64,000 nucleotides of DNA from Algoriphagus ratkowskyi (GTDB lineage Bacteria > Bacteroidota > Bacteroidia > Cytophagales > Cyclobacteriaceae): positions 372,001 through 436,000 of the forward strand of contig NZ_MSSV01000001.1 of assembly GCF_002150505.1 (NCBI RefSeq). The letters run 5' to 3'. The notes below the pieces were generated by a model. The model saw only the letters and a list, made by a program, of their open reading frames with translations, was not told the origin of the DNA and made no database searches. Each line of letters starts with the position of its first letter. Positions within the stretch are counted from its first letter, which is position 1. Of the stretch, positions 1 to 9,269 are shown piece by piece. A program made the translations under genes and the position numbers.

Positions 1-408
1 GAAAATTCCATTCAGAATGAAGGTTTTTTGAAAGCTAAACGAACTGAAATTGATGCAGCTTACTTTGCTTTTGCGCAGCCATGGAATCTGATCGATGAGG
101 ATGCTAATTTGGCCTATGAAGGCCAAAAGACCTTAGAAGGTGGCAAAACCATTGAATCAATCCGCGTAGATTATGGCCCTGAATCGGATGTGTGGTGGTT
201 TTACTTTGATCCAGTTTCTGCACAAATAGTAGCCAATGAATTACATGCAAAAGACCACAAAAGTTTAATTGAAAACCTCTCTTACGATGAGTCATCAGGT
301 TTGATATTTGCCAAAGAAAGGAAGAGTTATAGGATTGATGAATCTGGAGAAAAGTTATATCTACGTGCAGAATATCTATATTCTGACTATGAAGTAACCT
401 TTGAATAG
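1..408 (+). CDS. DUF6503-like protein, C-terminal part (5' end cut by window)
   Basis: The reading frame is open from base 1 to the TAA at 406-408, so this is the C-terminal part of a longer protein; the TTG at 28 is probably not the true start. The segment DAAYFAFAQPWNL parallels VNSVAYFAFLPFGL in the next gene, and both go on through alternating charged and hydrophobic strands, so the two look like tandem paralogues of the DUF6503 lipoprotein family found in Bacteroidota. The family has no established biochemical role. The next gene begins 48 bases downstream on the same strand, which suggests co-transcription. The family call rests mainly on the resemblance to the complete neighbour. Confidence 0.7.
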   Translation, partial: ENSIQNEGFLKAKRTEIDAAYFAFAQPWNLIDEDANLAYEGQKTLEGGKTIESIRVDYGPESDVWWFYFDPVSAQIVANELHAKDHKSLIENLSYDESSGLIFAKERKSYRIDESGEKLYLRAEYLYSDYEVTFE

Positions 409-456
409 TATCAACGTGTCCTCAAAAGAGTATTTATTCATTAAAACCAAGTATAC

Positions 457-1203
457 ATGAGATTACATCATTTATTGTTTCTAGTAGGTCTGTTTTTATT
501 TGCCTCCTGTGATTCGAGAACTGAAGCTGAGAAAATTGTCGATCGAGCAATTGCTGCTCATGGAGGTGATAAATATGAGAATTCAAAAATTGAATTTGAC
601 TTTAGAAATATCCATTATACGATCTTCAAAACTGAGAATAACTTTGAATACATTCGAGAATTTTCAGATTCAACAGGCAATGTAGTAGATATGTTAAATA
701 ACGAAGGCTTTGTGCGAACAGTAAATGGTGCTAAAATCGATACACTTTCCGAAGAATGGATTGGAAAATATTCTCGTTCGGTAAACTCAGTGGCTTATTT
801 TGCATTTTTACCTTTTGGGCTAAATGATGCTTCAGTATTCAAATCTTCCATGGGAGAAACAGAAATCAATGGCGAAAAATACGATTTGATCAGAGTTACT
901 TTTGCTGAAGAAGGTGGAGGTGACGACTTCGATGACGTGTTTTTATATTGGATAGGTAAGGAGGATTCAATGATCGATTTTATCGCTTATAGCTACCATA
1001 CGGACGGGGGTGGAGTAAGAATGCGGGAAGTGAGTATGGTAAATGAAGTCGGTGGAATTCGCTTTCAAAACTATTTAAACCTTAAGCCAGCCGATGAAAC
1101 TATGCCGGTAGAAAAGATGCAGGAGCTTTATGAAGCTGGGGAATTAAGCTTACTTTCAGAGATAAACCTAGAGAATATCAAAGTGGAATCCCTGAATAAC
1201 TAA
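457..1203 (+). CDS. DUF6503 family lipoprotein
   Basis: A 248-residue protein with a lipoprotein signal: a short basic start, a hydrophobic stretch (residues 5-17), and a lipobox FASC with the acylated cysteine near residue 18. It is followed by EKIVDRAIAAHGG, a helix seen at the start of DUF6503 and related lipoproteins. The rest is predicted mostly beta and is acidic. Asp follows the cysteine, which in E. coli would signal inner-membrane retention, but that rule is not reliable in Bacteroidota. It is the second of two paralogues and lies 6 bases before the hydrolase-OsmC gene, so it probably belongs to the same operon. Function is unknown; a role in lipid or lipoprotein handling would be a guess. 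Confidence 0.8.
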   Translation: MRLHHLLFLVGLFLFASCDSRTEAEKIVDRAIAAHGGDKYENSKIEFDFRNIHYTIFKTENNFEYIREFSDSTGNVVDMLNNEGFVRTVNGAKIDTLSEEWIGKYSRSVNSVAYFAFLPFGLNDASVFKSSMGETEINGEKYDLIRVTFAEEGGGDDFDDVFLYWIGKEDSMIDFIAYSYHTDGGGVRMREVSMVNEVGGIRFQNYLNLKPADETMPVEKMQELYEAGELSLLSEINLENIKVESLNN

Positions 1204-1209
1204 TACGAC

Positions 1210-2427
1210 ATGAATCCAAAACGACTGAAATTTAAGAATAGGGATGGGATTGAATTAGCAGGCCATTTATACTTGCCAGCAAATCAAAAACCACAATTTT
1301 ACGCGCTTTTTGCACACTGTTTTACTTGCTCAAAGAATTTCTCAGCAGTTACCCGTATCTGCAGTGCTCTTTCTCAAAATGGTATCGCAACTTTAAGCTT
1401 CGATTTCACAGGTCTTGGGATGAGCGAGGGTGAGTTTGAGGAGTCAAGCTTCAGCGGAAATATCAGCGATCTCATTGATGCCGCAGATTTCCTAGCTGCG
1501 GAATATGATACTCCGAAAATGCTGATTGGCCATTCTCTGGGTGGAGCTGCAGTATTATATGCTGCCATTGATTTGCCAGATGTCAAAGCAGTGGTGACTA
1601 TAGGTGCCCCAGCGTATCCTGGACATGTTCAAAAACTCTTTACTGAAAGTATTGAAGAAATTGAGGAAAATGGAAAAGCTAAAGTATCAATTGGTGGAAG
1701 GCCATTTACCATTAGTAAGAGTTTTGTGGATGATCTGAAGCAGAAGCCGTTGGATACATTTTTGAAAAAGCTAAGAAAATCATTATTAGTGATGCATTCT
1801 CCGCAGGATGAAATCGTGGATGTGTCCAACGCCGCTGAGATTTACAATGCGGCTCTTCATCCTAAAAGTTTTATTTCTTTAGATGGCGCTACCCATTTGG
1901 TTTCTGATGCTAAAGACAGCGAATATATTGCAGAGGTTGTCGGGAGTTGGTCTAGACGATACGTGCTTGTGGAGGAAGAGAAAAAGGAGAATGATACCCG
2001 AGGAAATCAGGTTTTTGTACGCCTTTCCGGAGAAAAATATACCACAGAAGTGATGACTCCTAATCATCATATAATTGCTGATGAACCTACTGAGGTAGGA
2101 GGGGCGGACTTGGGACCAAATCCTTATGATTTATTGATGGCATCTTTGGGAAGTTGCACAGCGATGACTTTGAAGATGTATGCGGAGCGCAAGAAGTGGC
2201 CGCTGGAGCAAGTATCAGTTTTTCTCAACCATGAAAAAGTGCACCTAGCTGACAGTGAAAATCCAGAGGATAAAGCTTCAAAAGTAAGCCAGTTTACCCG
2301 AATCATAGAGATAGAAGGTGATTTGGATAAAGAACAAAGACAACGGTTGCTTGAGATCTCCAACAGATGCCCTGTTCATAAGACACTTCAAGAGGAAATC
2401 GTCATCCAGACTATGCTAGCAAAATGA
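1210..2427 (+). CDS. Bifunctional alpha/beta hydrolase - OsmC family protein
   Basis: Two domains are fused. Residues 1-255 form an alpha/beta hydrolase with the nucleophile elbow GHSLGG (Ser109), a probable acid in SPQDEIVD and the late histidine in DGATHLVSD. Residues 260-405 form an OsmC/Ohr domain with both conserved cysteines, Cys316 in GSCTAMT and Cys387 in NRCPVHKTL, which in this family reduce organic hydroperoxides. This fusion is a known architecture in Bacteroidota. The likely job is a cytosolic hydrolase coupled to thiol peroxidase activity; the hydrolase substrate cannot be inferred. There is no signal peptide. Its stop codon overlaps the start of the next gene (ATGA), which indicates translational coupling. 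Confidence 0.92.
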   Translation: MNPKRLKFKNRDGIELAGHLYLPANQKPQFYALFAHCFTCSKNFSAVTRICSALSQNGIATLSFDFTGLGMSEGEFEESSFSGNISDLIDAADFLAAEYDTPKMLIGHSLGGAAVLYAAIDLPDVKAVVTIGAPAYPGHVQKLFTESIEEIEENGKAKVSIGGRPFTISKSFVDDLKQKPLDTFLKKLRKSLLVMHSPQDEIVDVSNAAEIYNAALHPKSFISLDGATHLVSDAKDSEYIAEVVGSWSRRYVLVEEEKKENDTRGNQVFVRLSGEKYTTEVMTPNHHIIADEPTEVGGADLGPNPYDLLMASLGSCTAMTLKMYAERKKWPLEQVSVFLNHEKVHLADSENPEDKASKVSQFTRIIEIEGDLDKEQRQRLLEISNRCPVHKTLQEEIVIQTMLAK

Positions 2428-3464
2428 AGAAGATCTGGTCAAGGAGTTATTTGCTGAGTTCAGTGCTAGTAATCCTAACATTGAGCTTGTGGGCAGTATT
2501 TCCTTTGCAACCAGATCTAGTGAAAGCAAAAGAAAAATGGAAAGGTGTATGCTGGGTAGGGAGTAGATCTCCGCTTTTAGGACAAGAATTAGAAGCCTTG
2601 AAAGCCACGGGAGCAGATGCGCTTTCTCAGACTCCTTTTGGCTGGCAAAGTGATAAGAATTCTCCTGAACTATGCTGGAACAGAGGGGATGACATGAAAT
2701 GGTGGGGAGAATCTTCTCAAGGTATTAAGGCAACGTTTGATTCTTCGGCAAGGCATGGAATCATGAATATGTTAAAGCCACATATTTGGCTACGAGGAAG
2801 CTGGCCAGGAGAAATAGAAATGAGGTCTGAAAAGGATTGGGAACTTTGGTTCGAATATTATCGAGGATTTATTCTGGACTATGCTGTGATGGCTGAAGAA
2901 CATCAGATCCCTATGCTTTGCGTTGGCACTGAACTCGAATTGACTACTAAAAGAGAGTCCGACTGGCGAAAAGTGATCGCTGCCGTTCGGGAAGTCTATT
3001 CGGGAAAAATTATTTATGCTGCAAATTTCACTGAGTTTGAGCATGTCAAGTTTTGGGATGCACTGGATTACATCGGGATACAAGCTTATTTTCCGCTTAC
3101 TACCAAAGAAAATCCTAACCTGTCAGATCTGAAATCTGGTTGGAAGAAGAATATGCCTAGAATAGAAAAGGTAGTTCGAACATATCAAAAACCAGTAATG
3201 TTCACAGAAATTGGCTATGTCAATACGGTAGATGCTGCAGTAGAGCCTTGGGTTTGGCCAAGTGAACGGAGGGAGACAAAATTATCAGAGGATATGCAAG
3301 CCCTTTGTTATGAAGCATTTTTTGAAACTGCTTGGAAGGAGTCTTGGATGGCTGGTGTTTTCTTTTGGAAATGGTATCCTGATGGGAAGCATAGAGATCC
3401 GGATTTTACTCCTCAAGGGAAAAAGGCTGAGCAGGTGATGCAGAAATATTTTTCAATGGACTGA
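2424..3464 (+). CDS. Glycoside hydrolase, GH113-like (beta-mannanase type)
   Basis: A 346-residue protein with an N-terminal hydrophobic segment (residues 8-26, signal anchor or signal peptide) followed by a TIM-barrel-like domain. The pair CVGTELE (Glu170) and MFTEIGY (Glu262) fits the acid/base and nucleophile glutamates of clan GH-A enzymes, and the spacing and surrounding motifs resemble GH113. GH113 members act on beta-1,4-mannans. The start overlaps the upstream stop, so it is probably translated with the hydrolase-OsmC gene, an odd partner for a glycosidase. No SusC/SusD pair lies nearby, so this is not a classical polysaccharide utilisation locus. The family call is good; the substrate is uncertain. 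Confidence 0.8.
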   Translation: MKKIWSRSYLLSSVLVILTLSLWAVFPLQPDLVKAKEKWKGVCWVGSRSPLLGQELEALKATGADALSQTPFGWQSDKNSPELCWNRGDDMKWWGESSQGIKATFDSSARHGIMNMLKPHIWLRGSWPGEIEMRSEKDWELWFEYYRGFILDYAVMAEEHQIPMLCVGTELELTTKRESDWRKVIAAVREVYSGKIIYAANFTEFEHVKFWDALDYIGIQAYFPLTTKENPNLSDLKSGWKKNMPRIEKVVRTYQKPVMFTEIGYVNTVDAAVEPWVWPSERRETKLSEDMQALCYEAFFETAWKESWMAGVFFWKWYPDGKHRDPDFTPQGKKAEQVMQKYFSMD

Positions 3465-3603
3465 ATTGTAAAACCAAGAATCCATACCTTAAGAGTATTA
3501 AAATCAAAATATTACATCTTCAAAACTCCACATTATAGAATATTTGTTGGTTAAGTGGAGTAATGTAATACGCTAGTTTGATTCGATACTTATTATTTAA
3601 GCT

Positions 3604-5313
3604 ATGAAAACGATTCGAATTTTTATTGCTTCTTCAAGTGAGCTGAAAGAAGATAGAGAGAAGTTTAAGCTTTTTATTGGTTTGGAAAATGACCGATTGG
3701 TAAACAAAGGAATCTACCTGAAATTAGAACAATGGGAATATTTCAAGGATTCGATTTCAAGTACACGTCTACAGGATGAATACAATGAAGCAATTAGGAA
3801 AAGTGATATGGTTATCTGCCTTTTCTACACCAAAGTAGGAAAATACACAGCAGAAGAATTTTATACTGCATACGAGATTTTCAAAGCTCAAGGTAAACCA
3901 CGCATCTGGACATATTTCAAGAATGCTGATATAAAAATGGCCTCCATAGTAAAGGAAGACATGATTTCATTATTTGCTTTGAAAGAAAAATTCGGAGAAC
4001 TCGGCCATTTCTATACTGAATATACTTCCATTGATGACCTGCTAGTTAAATATGGAAGGCAGTTAAATATGATTTTGCCTGAATATGAAACAAGTTCCGA
4101 TGCTGAGTTTGTCGGCAAATCAAAAGAAGATCACAGTAAACAACAGACAGATGAAATTGAGAATACTTTCAATGACGAGCTAACGCCCAGGTTACTTGTG
4201 GCGATAAGTAATTTTAACAAGAAAGCAGCTGGATTTTTGGAAGCCAATAGTGATTGGAAAGAAAATGAAGCGTTGGTAAAAACGGCTAAGCGAATTATTA
4301 TCAGTGAGTACGTTGGGGTCATCGGTAGTCAGATTCGCAAACTGATGTCGATTGGTGCAGAGGACTTTTCAGAAAGCAAGATGTTGAGGTACTTGGAGAA
4401 TTGTCAAATCACTGCGATAAGGGGATTGCAGCTCGTATGCTATGCATTGATTTCCACGCTTTGGGATCATCAGCTAGCTAAAAAAATCGAATTTTCCTCC
4501 TCCCAAAATGATGTGTTAATTAAGTTTTTCAGGAATGCTGCTGAGGAAGATATTCTTGGATTTACAGAATTACTCAAGCATTTATTAGAAATTTTTTCAA
4601 TCAGAAAATTGGAGTTTCTCATTTCTGAATCGTCTGAATTACTTCCAAAGCTCCAAGAGGGAAGTGGCTTTCTCTCAGCTTGCACACAGCTGAATGACTT
4701 ATCACAGTTGTTGAAATCTGCTACTTTTCAACTCAATGATTGCCTAGCCGCTGAGAGAAATGTGGCAACTGTATTAGAAAGTTTAAGTTTCTTGGCACAG
4801 TACCGGATGATTTCCATCAACGAGATAGATTATAATCAGCAGCGAAATGATGAGGAAGGTTTGTACCTGCACAACTACACTTTGCTAATAGGGGAAAGCT
4901 TGGCCAACGATGACAGCCAAAGCAATGTGCGACGTGAATCCTCACCGGTGATTTCCCATGCGGTAATTATCTTCAAGGATAACTATAGAAAAAATATAAA
5001 TCTAGATCCCTTTATCATTGACTTTAATGGCCTTAAGCTAGTAGGTGGGTCGAAGATTTGTTTTTATTCTCATGCTGATACATATGATGACCTCAATCTG
5101 AACTATCGTTTTATAGAAGATAATAGTAAGGAATTCATTAGAAAATCTACAAATCCCAAGCCGAACGATTCTAGTTTAAATGTCCTCAATTCATGGCTTT
5201 CCAAAAAGACTAACCGGATAGACATGAATTTCGACAAGGTTTATAGTTTGTTTTTCGAAGCTAAAAAAACCTTGACTGGAATTGAAGAAGAGTCCATCGA
5301 AGACATGTTTTGA
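3604..5313 (+). CDS. TIR-like (DUF4062-like) domain protein, candidate effector partner of the STAND NTPase
   Basis: Residues 1-130 resemble TIR-like / DUF4062 domains: an initial strand (IRIFIASSSELKEDRE), a LQDEYNEAIRKSDMVICLF helix-strand, then TKVGKYTAEEFYTAYEIF, where an acidic pair sits where TIR NADases carry the catalytic glutamate, and KPRIWTYF. Residues 140-570 are mainly helical and not recognised. There is no signal peptide or membrane helix. The downstream STAND ATPase gene starts 28 bases later on the same strand, so the two are likely co-expressed as effector and sensor/switch. In bacteria such TIR plus STAND pairs belong to NTP-dependent conflict systems; activity here is inferred. 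The assignment to TIR rather than another Rossmann-like fold needs structure prediction. Confidence 0.65.
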   Translation: MKTIRIFIASSSELKEDREKFKLFIGLENDRLVNKGIYLKLEQWEYFKDSISSTRLQDEYNEAIRKSDMVICLFYTKVGKYTAEEFYTAYEIFKAQGKPRIWTYFKNADIKMASIVKEDMISLFALKEKFGELGHFYTEYTSIDDLLVKYGRQLNMILPEYETSSDAEFVGKSKEDHSKQQTDEIENTFNDELTPRLLVAISNFNKKAAGFLEANSDWKENEALVKTAKRIIISEYVGVIGSQIRKLMSIGAEDFSESKMLRYLENCQITAIRGLQLVCYALISTLWDHQLAKKIEFSSSQNDVLIKFFRNAAEEDILGFTELLKHLLEIFSIRKLEFLISESSELLPKLQEGSGFLSACTQLNDLSQLLKSATFQLNDCLAAERNVATVLESLSFLAQYRMISINEIDYNQQRNDEEGLYLHNYTLLIGESLANDDSQSNVRRESSPVISHAVIIFKDNYRKNINLDPFIIDFNGLKLVGGSKICFYSHADTYDDLNLNYRFIEDNSKEFIRKSTNPKPNDSSLNVLNSWLSKKTNRIDMNFDKVYSLFFEAKKTLTGIEEESIEDMF

Positions 5314-5341
5314 TTTTCTCAATCTACAAAAGCGATAACTC

Positions 5342-7315
5342 ATGAAAAAGTACCCTTTTAAATTTCTTGACTCCTATCAAAGAGAAGATCGAGGTGTGTT
5401 TTTTGGGAGAGATGAGGAGATCAATGCCTTGTACGAAATGGTGTTTCAATCTTCGGTAGTATTGGTCTATGGCGCTTCAGGGACAGGAAAAACCAGTTTG
5501 ATAAATTGCGGACTTGCAGGTAAATTTCAGCGGCATGATTGGCTGGATTTGATGATCCGAAGAGGGAGTGATATCAACAATTCCTTAGCCACTACCCTGG
5601 AGAAAGCTGGCGGTAAGGTTGGTACGGATTACGAGGAGGAAAAGTGGGTAGGCGAATGGGATTTCGATACCGAAGGACCACAATTGACTCCGATAAGTAT
5701 AGTCATCCGAGCAGTATATCAAAAATCTTTTAGGCCTGTTTACTTGATATTCGACCAGTTTGAAGAACTTTTTATTCTTGGGTCACTTTCAGAGCAAGAG
5801 ATTTTTCTCGAATCAGTAAGAGGGATTCTTCAGTCTGGTCAGCCAGTGAAGATGATTTTTTCTATACGTGAGGAATACTTGGGCTTTTTAGTAGATTTTG
5901 AGCGGGCTATACCACAGTTGCTACGTAAAAAGCTCCGCGTAGAACCTATGAATCTTACGAAAGTGAAGCAAGTGATTATTGGTGCTGCATCAGTAGAATA
6001 TTCAAATATTTCCATCAAGCAAGGCGAGGAAGATGCGGTGGCAGAAAGTATCTTCCATAAGATCAAAGGAGATAAAAAGTCACTCACGATTCAATTGCCA
6101 TTTTTACAGGTATTTCTTGATAAGCTATATCTAAACATCACAGGAGATAAAAATAGGGAGACACCTGCTGAGTTTACTCTAGCAAAAGTGAATGAAATGG
6201 GCGATATCGGAGATGTATTAAGTGAATTTTTAGAGGAACAGGTTGCTAATATATCTCAGGAACTGCAAGAAAAATTTTCAGAGCTACAACCTGAGCTTAC
6301 TTGGAAGATGCTTTCGCCATTTGCCACTTTAGAAGGTACCAAAGAGCCAATAAGTAAGAAAGAATTATTCGATCGCTTGCCTGACCTATTCGAAGATATG
6401 ATCGATAGTGTGCTTGAGGCATTTATTAATTGTAGAATGCTTCGATATAATGAGAATACGGATACGTATGAGATTTCCCATGACTCTTTATCCAAATGCA
6501 TTGCTCAGAAAAGGAGTGTGGAAGAAACGGCTTTGCTTGAGATCAAACGACTAATCAAGAGTCAGATAAGCGTTAAAGTTGAGGCTAGAGAGTTCTTCTC
6601 TGAAAAGCAGTTGCGCTACATTGAACCTTATCTGGATAAGTTCAAACCAAGTGCGGAAGAGATTGCTTGGATTGGTGAAAGTGAAAAATTCATACAAGTA
6701 CAAAAAGAGATAACAGCAAGGGAAAAGTTAGTAGAAAGAAATAAAAAGAGAAATGAAAGAAGAAGATGGGTAGGGTTAATACTTGGTGTATTGTTGATTA
6801 GTGTTGCTTTCGTTCTTTACAAATCAATGGAGTCTAAGCGAAAAGAGATCAGTAGTCTGCAAGGAAAACTTGATGATCAATTAAAGCTTGATCGAACAAA
6901 TGAATTATTAAAGCTTGTCATGAAAGGGAGAGGGGAGCAATATGAAAATCTAAGCGATTCTGTTCTGAGCCAAATTCTATATAAGGAAAGGACATACCCA
7001 CTAGACAGTTTAATAGAAATTAAAGCATCAGTAAGCCCGTCTAATGCAGGTGGAGAAAATAAAAATTATTCACTTTGGGTAGATGTTCCTTCTTTCAGAA
7101 AAGATGAAATTAAAGAAGTTCAATATAATTTTTGTAGAGGATTTATAGATCGACTTAGAGTCTCAAAAGATGCTACTTCCTCCTTTTCCATTGGTTATCT
7201 AGGCTGGGGATTTTGTCCAACTTTGCGAATTGATGTTATTCTTGAAACAGGTGATACGATTCATAGAGATTTTTCATTCGAAAAATACTTTGTAGTAAAT
7301 CCTCCAATAAGATGA
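5342..7315 (+). CDS. STAND (nSTAND1-type) NTPase with membrane helix and C-terminal pYEATS-like domain
   Basis: The protein opens with YPFKFLDSYQREDRGVFFGR, typical of the nSTAND1 entry strand, then Walker A GASGTGKT (residues 44-51), Walker B in LIFDQFEELF (Asp138) and a sensor-like SIREEYLGFL. A winged-helix segment ends in EISHDSLSKCI. A basic stretch RNERRRW precedes one hydrophobic helix (about residues 476-494). The C-terminal part, about 555-655, reads YSLWVDVPSF, EIKEVQYNF and then GYLGWGFCPTLRIDV, which matches the strand pattern of prokaryotic YEATS domains. The order is therefore NTPase - TM - pYEATS-like. It follows a TIR-like gene by 28 bases. The proposed role is a switch in a defence or conflict system. 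The NTPase call is firm; the YEATS call is by eye. Confidence 0.8.
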   Translation: MKKYPFKFLDSYQREDRGVFFGRDEEINALYEMVFQSSVVLVYGASGTGKTSLINCGLAGKFQRHDWLDLMIRRGSDINNSLATTLEKAGGKVGTDYEEEKWVGEWDFDTEGPQLTPISIVIRAVYQKSFRPVYLIFDQFEELFILGSLSEQEIFLESVRGILQSGQPVKMIFSIREEYLGFLVDFERAIPQLLRKKLRVEPMNLTKVKQVIIGAASVEYSNISIKQGEEDAVAESIFHKIKGDKKSLTIQLPFLQVFLDKLYLNITGDKNRETPAEFTLAKVNEMGDIGDVLSEFLEEQVANISQELQEKFSELQPELTWKMLSPFATLEGTKEPISKKELFDRLPDLFEDMIDSVLEAFINCRMLRYNENTDTYEISHDSLSKCIAQKRSVEETALLEIKRLIKSQISVKVEAREFFSEKQLRYIEPYLDKFKPSAEEIAWIGESEKFIQVQKEITAREKLVERNKKRNERRRWVGLILGVLLISVAFVLYKSMESKRKEISSLQGKLDDQLKLDRTNELLKLVMKGRGEQYENLSDSVLSQILYKERTYPLDSLIEIKASVSPSNAGGENKNYSLWVDVPSFRKDEIKEVQYNFCRGFIDRLRVSKDATSSFSIGYLGWGFCPTLRIDVILETGDTIHRDFSFEKYFVVNPPIR

Positions 7316-7331
7316 GCTATGGCTTAAACTT

Positions 7332-8924
7332 TTACTGAATAATCTGAGATAATCCTGCACTTTTCAAATGATCCGATACAGTAAGGCTTCCACTCAGATC
7401 CAGTTCTGGTACTTCTCCGATGTCATTTTGATGGAAATGATAAACGAAAACAGATAGCGTTTTAATTGGAAGGTTTTTGGTTTTCAAATCAACAGGAAGC
7501 GCATCATAGCTATTTTCTAAGATTTGTCCGGCAAAACCTGCACTCATGCCCTCATTACTTATAGCAGCAGATTTTGATGCGATGATTAATGCAAACATTC
7601 GGTATTCCGATTCTATGTTGAAAAACATTGACTTGAAAGTTTCATAGAATGAAAACTTTCCTTCTCCACCCAGGTTTTTGATAAAGCGTCTTTCGATAGG
7701 GACTGCTGAGCCATCTTTATTGAACTTCTCCAACGTAGTAGTCAGGGCAAATCCATCCATAGCATAATAGTAATGGAGCTCGTTTTTAAATCCTGCACCG
7801 TTGAAGTTCGTGCTCAAAAATGAATCCACCTGGCCGAGTGTCGATAAGGAAGGTTTATAATTGGAGATGATTAGTTTCGCAGACCCAAGTGGAGCTGGAT
7901 TAGGGAAAAAATAATTTTGCATATTAGTAGGCGGTAGATTTACCATAGCCATTGGAGGCATTGCATTTGCCATTTCGTCTAATTCCTTATCACGGGGAAA
8001 CTTACTCGTGAGCTCATTGAGCAGCATTTTGCAAACTCTAGAATTTAGCTCTTCCCTGATGAATTGATCATTCTCCATTCTTACCTGTCTTATGAAATCA
8101 TCGTAGGCGTCATATAAAAAAGTTTTATTGAAATTTCGAGAAACTCGAGTTTTTTTAGAGGCTAAGTATTTTAGTTGAATATATCGTGAAATTATATCCA
8201 GTCTGGAATCTGCGATATATTCTGGTTTGATAAAATTTGAATTCTCAAAAGAAAATGGTTTGAAGTCGGGCGTATTTCTTAAAATTTCCCTGCTTAATGG
8301 CATGTCATAGATGTTAGAAAAATAGGATAAGGAATCTAAATAGAAGCTGTCAGAATTCTTTGCTGCGAGAAATACTCGTTTGAAATCAGGAAATATATCC
8401 TCATTAAATAGGGTGTTGAATTTACTTTTTAAGCTTCTTATCTCAGAATTCAATTCGTTGTTTGATTCAGAATCGAATTTAATCATCTCATAAAGCATAG
8501 ACCTTTCTTTTTGAAATGTGCCGAATTGGTCAATTTTTGCAGCATTGTAATAGGAAATACCTCTCCCTAAATTGCTTTTCAGCCTGCGTAAAAAACTTCG
8601 AGTGATTTCGCCTTGTTCGTGAAAATAGAACTTCGATTGATTTTGATAAAACAGTGCATTTGTGAAATTGTATAGAGTAGAATTTACACGGATAAAGGTC
8701 CTATCATTAATCGATTTGAGCTCGTCATTTTCGAAGGCAAGAATTTTCTTTATACGAGCCGACGGTAAGCTGTCAAAATATGTTTCTGTCAGATAAAGAT
8801 TGATATATGCTTGTGCCAATGTACTTGTGTCAGTCTTGACAGGTACAGGTATTTCTTGAGCACCCAAAGCACAGATAAAAGATAGTATCAGAAAAAAAGG
8901 CAGGCAAAATTTGAAAAGTTTCAT
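7332..8924 (-). CDS. Secreted protein of unknown function, convergent with the STAND gene
   Basis: A 530-residue protein with a clear signal peptide (hydrophobic residues 6-20, cleavage near ALGAQ). I do not recognise a family. The body is rich in Phe, Tyr, Asn and Ser, with many charged helices in the first half, a PPMAMVNLPPTN linker near the middle, and a more beta-like second half containing FALIIASKSAAIS and TLSVFVYHFHQND. Its stop lies only 16 bases from the stop of the STAND NTPase on the other strand, so the transcripts may overlap at their 3' ends. It could belong functionally to the TIR-STAND module or be an unrelated periplasmic protein. No catalytic motif was seen. Confidence 0.75.
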   Translation of the reverse strand: MKLFKFCLPFFLILSFICALGAQEIPVPVKTDTSTLAQAYINLYLTETYFDSLPSARIKKILAFENDELKSINDRTFIRVNSTLYNFTNALFYQNQSKFYFHEQGEITRSFLRRLKSNLGRGISYYNAAKIDQFGTFQKERSMLYEMIKFDSESNNELNSEIRSLKSKFNTLFNEDIFPDFKRVFLAAKNSDSFYLDSLSYFSNIYDMPLSREILRNTPDFKPFSFENSNFIKPEYIADSRLDIISRYIQLKYLASKKTRVSRNFNKTFLYDAYDDFIRQVRMENDQFIREELNSRVCKMLLNELTSKFPRDKELDEMANAMPPMAMVNLPPTNMQNYFFPNPAPLGSAKLIISNYKPSLSTLGQVDSFLSTNFNGAGFKNELHYYYAMDGFALTTTLEKFNKDGSAVPIERRFIKNLGGEGKFSFYETFKSMFFNIESEYRMFALIIASKSAAISNEGMSAGFAGQILENSYDALPVDLKTKNLPIKTLSVFVYHFHQNDIGEVPELDLSGSLTVSDHLKSAGLSQIIQ

Positions 8925-9257
8925 GGCAAAAGATTAAGTGGGACTTCAATTAAAAAGAAGTGAAATACGCTGAATATATCCCGATCATCCTTTAATGTAC
9001 AGTTTATTTTTGACTTGTCCCGTATTTTAAACCGTTTGATTGTCAGGATTATACGTGAAAATTAGTGTTGAAATAGTCACTAGTTCTATAGTTTAAAGAC
9101 TTATTGTAATGCCTAACAATATAGGATTTTGTAAGTCGGATGACTTTTTAATTAATTCTTTAATTTGATGTGCAGATTGATTGTTCTGGAGCTCACTATG
9201 TGCTGAATTCCAATTAATTATATGACCTATGTCAAATTTCAATTGGGGGTATGGTCC

Positions 9258-9265
9258 TATCTTTG
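9258..9265 (+). promoter_or_regulatory. Candidate Bacteroidota -7 element
   Basis: TATCTTTG matches the Bacteroidota -7 consensus TAnnTTTG. No good TTG lies at the expected -33 distance, so the call rests on one half only. It would start transcription near 9270, about 140 bases before the terminator at 9413-9440. Confidence 0.35.
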
Positions 9266-9269
9266 CATA

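Noticed and set aside
3574-3580. TAGTTTG as a -7 promoter element of the TIR-like gene
   Set aside because: One base short of TAnnTTTG and the nearest TTG is too far upstream; it is likely chance in AT-rich DNA.
4131-4322. Minus-strand frames inside the TIR-like and other long genes
   Set aside because: They are antisense shadows of genes with much stronger evidence.
9005-9012. TATTTTTG as a promoter box
   Set aside because: Matches the consensus but has no -33 partner and no downstream gene in a sensible range; such boxes are expected by chance here.
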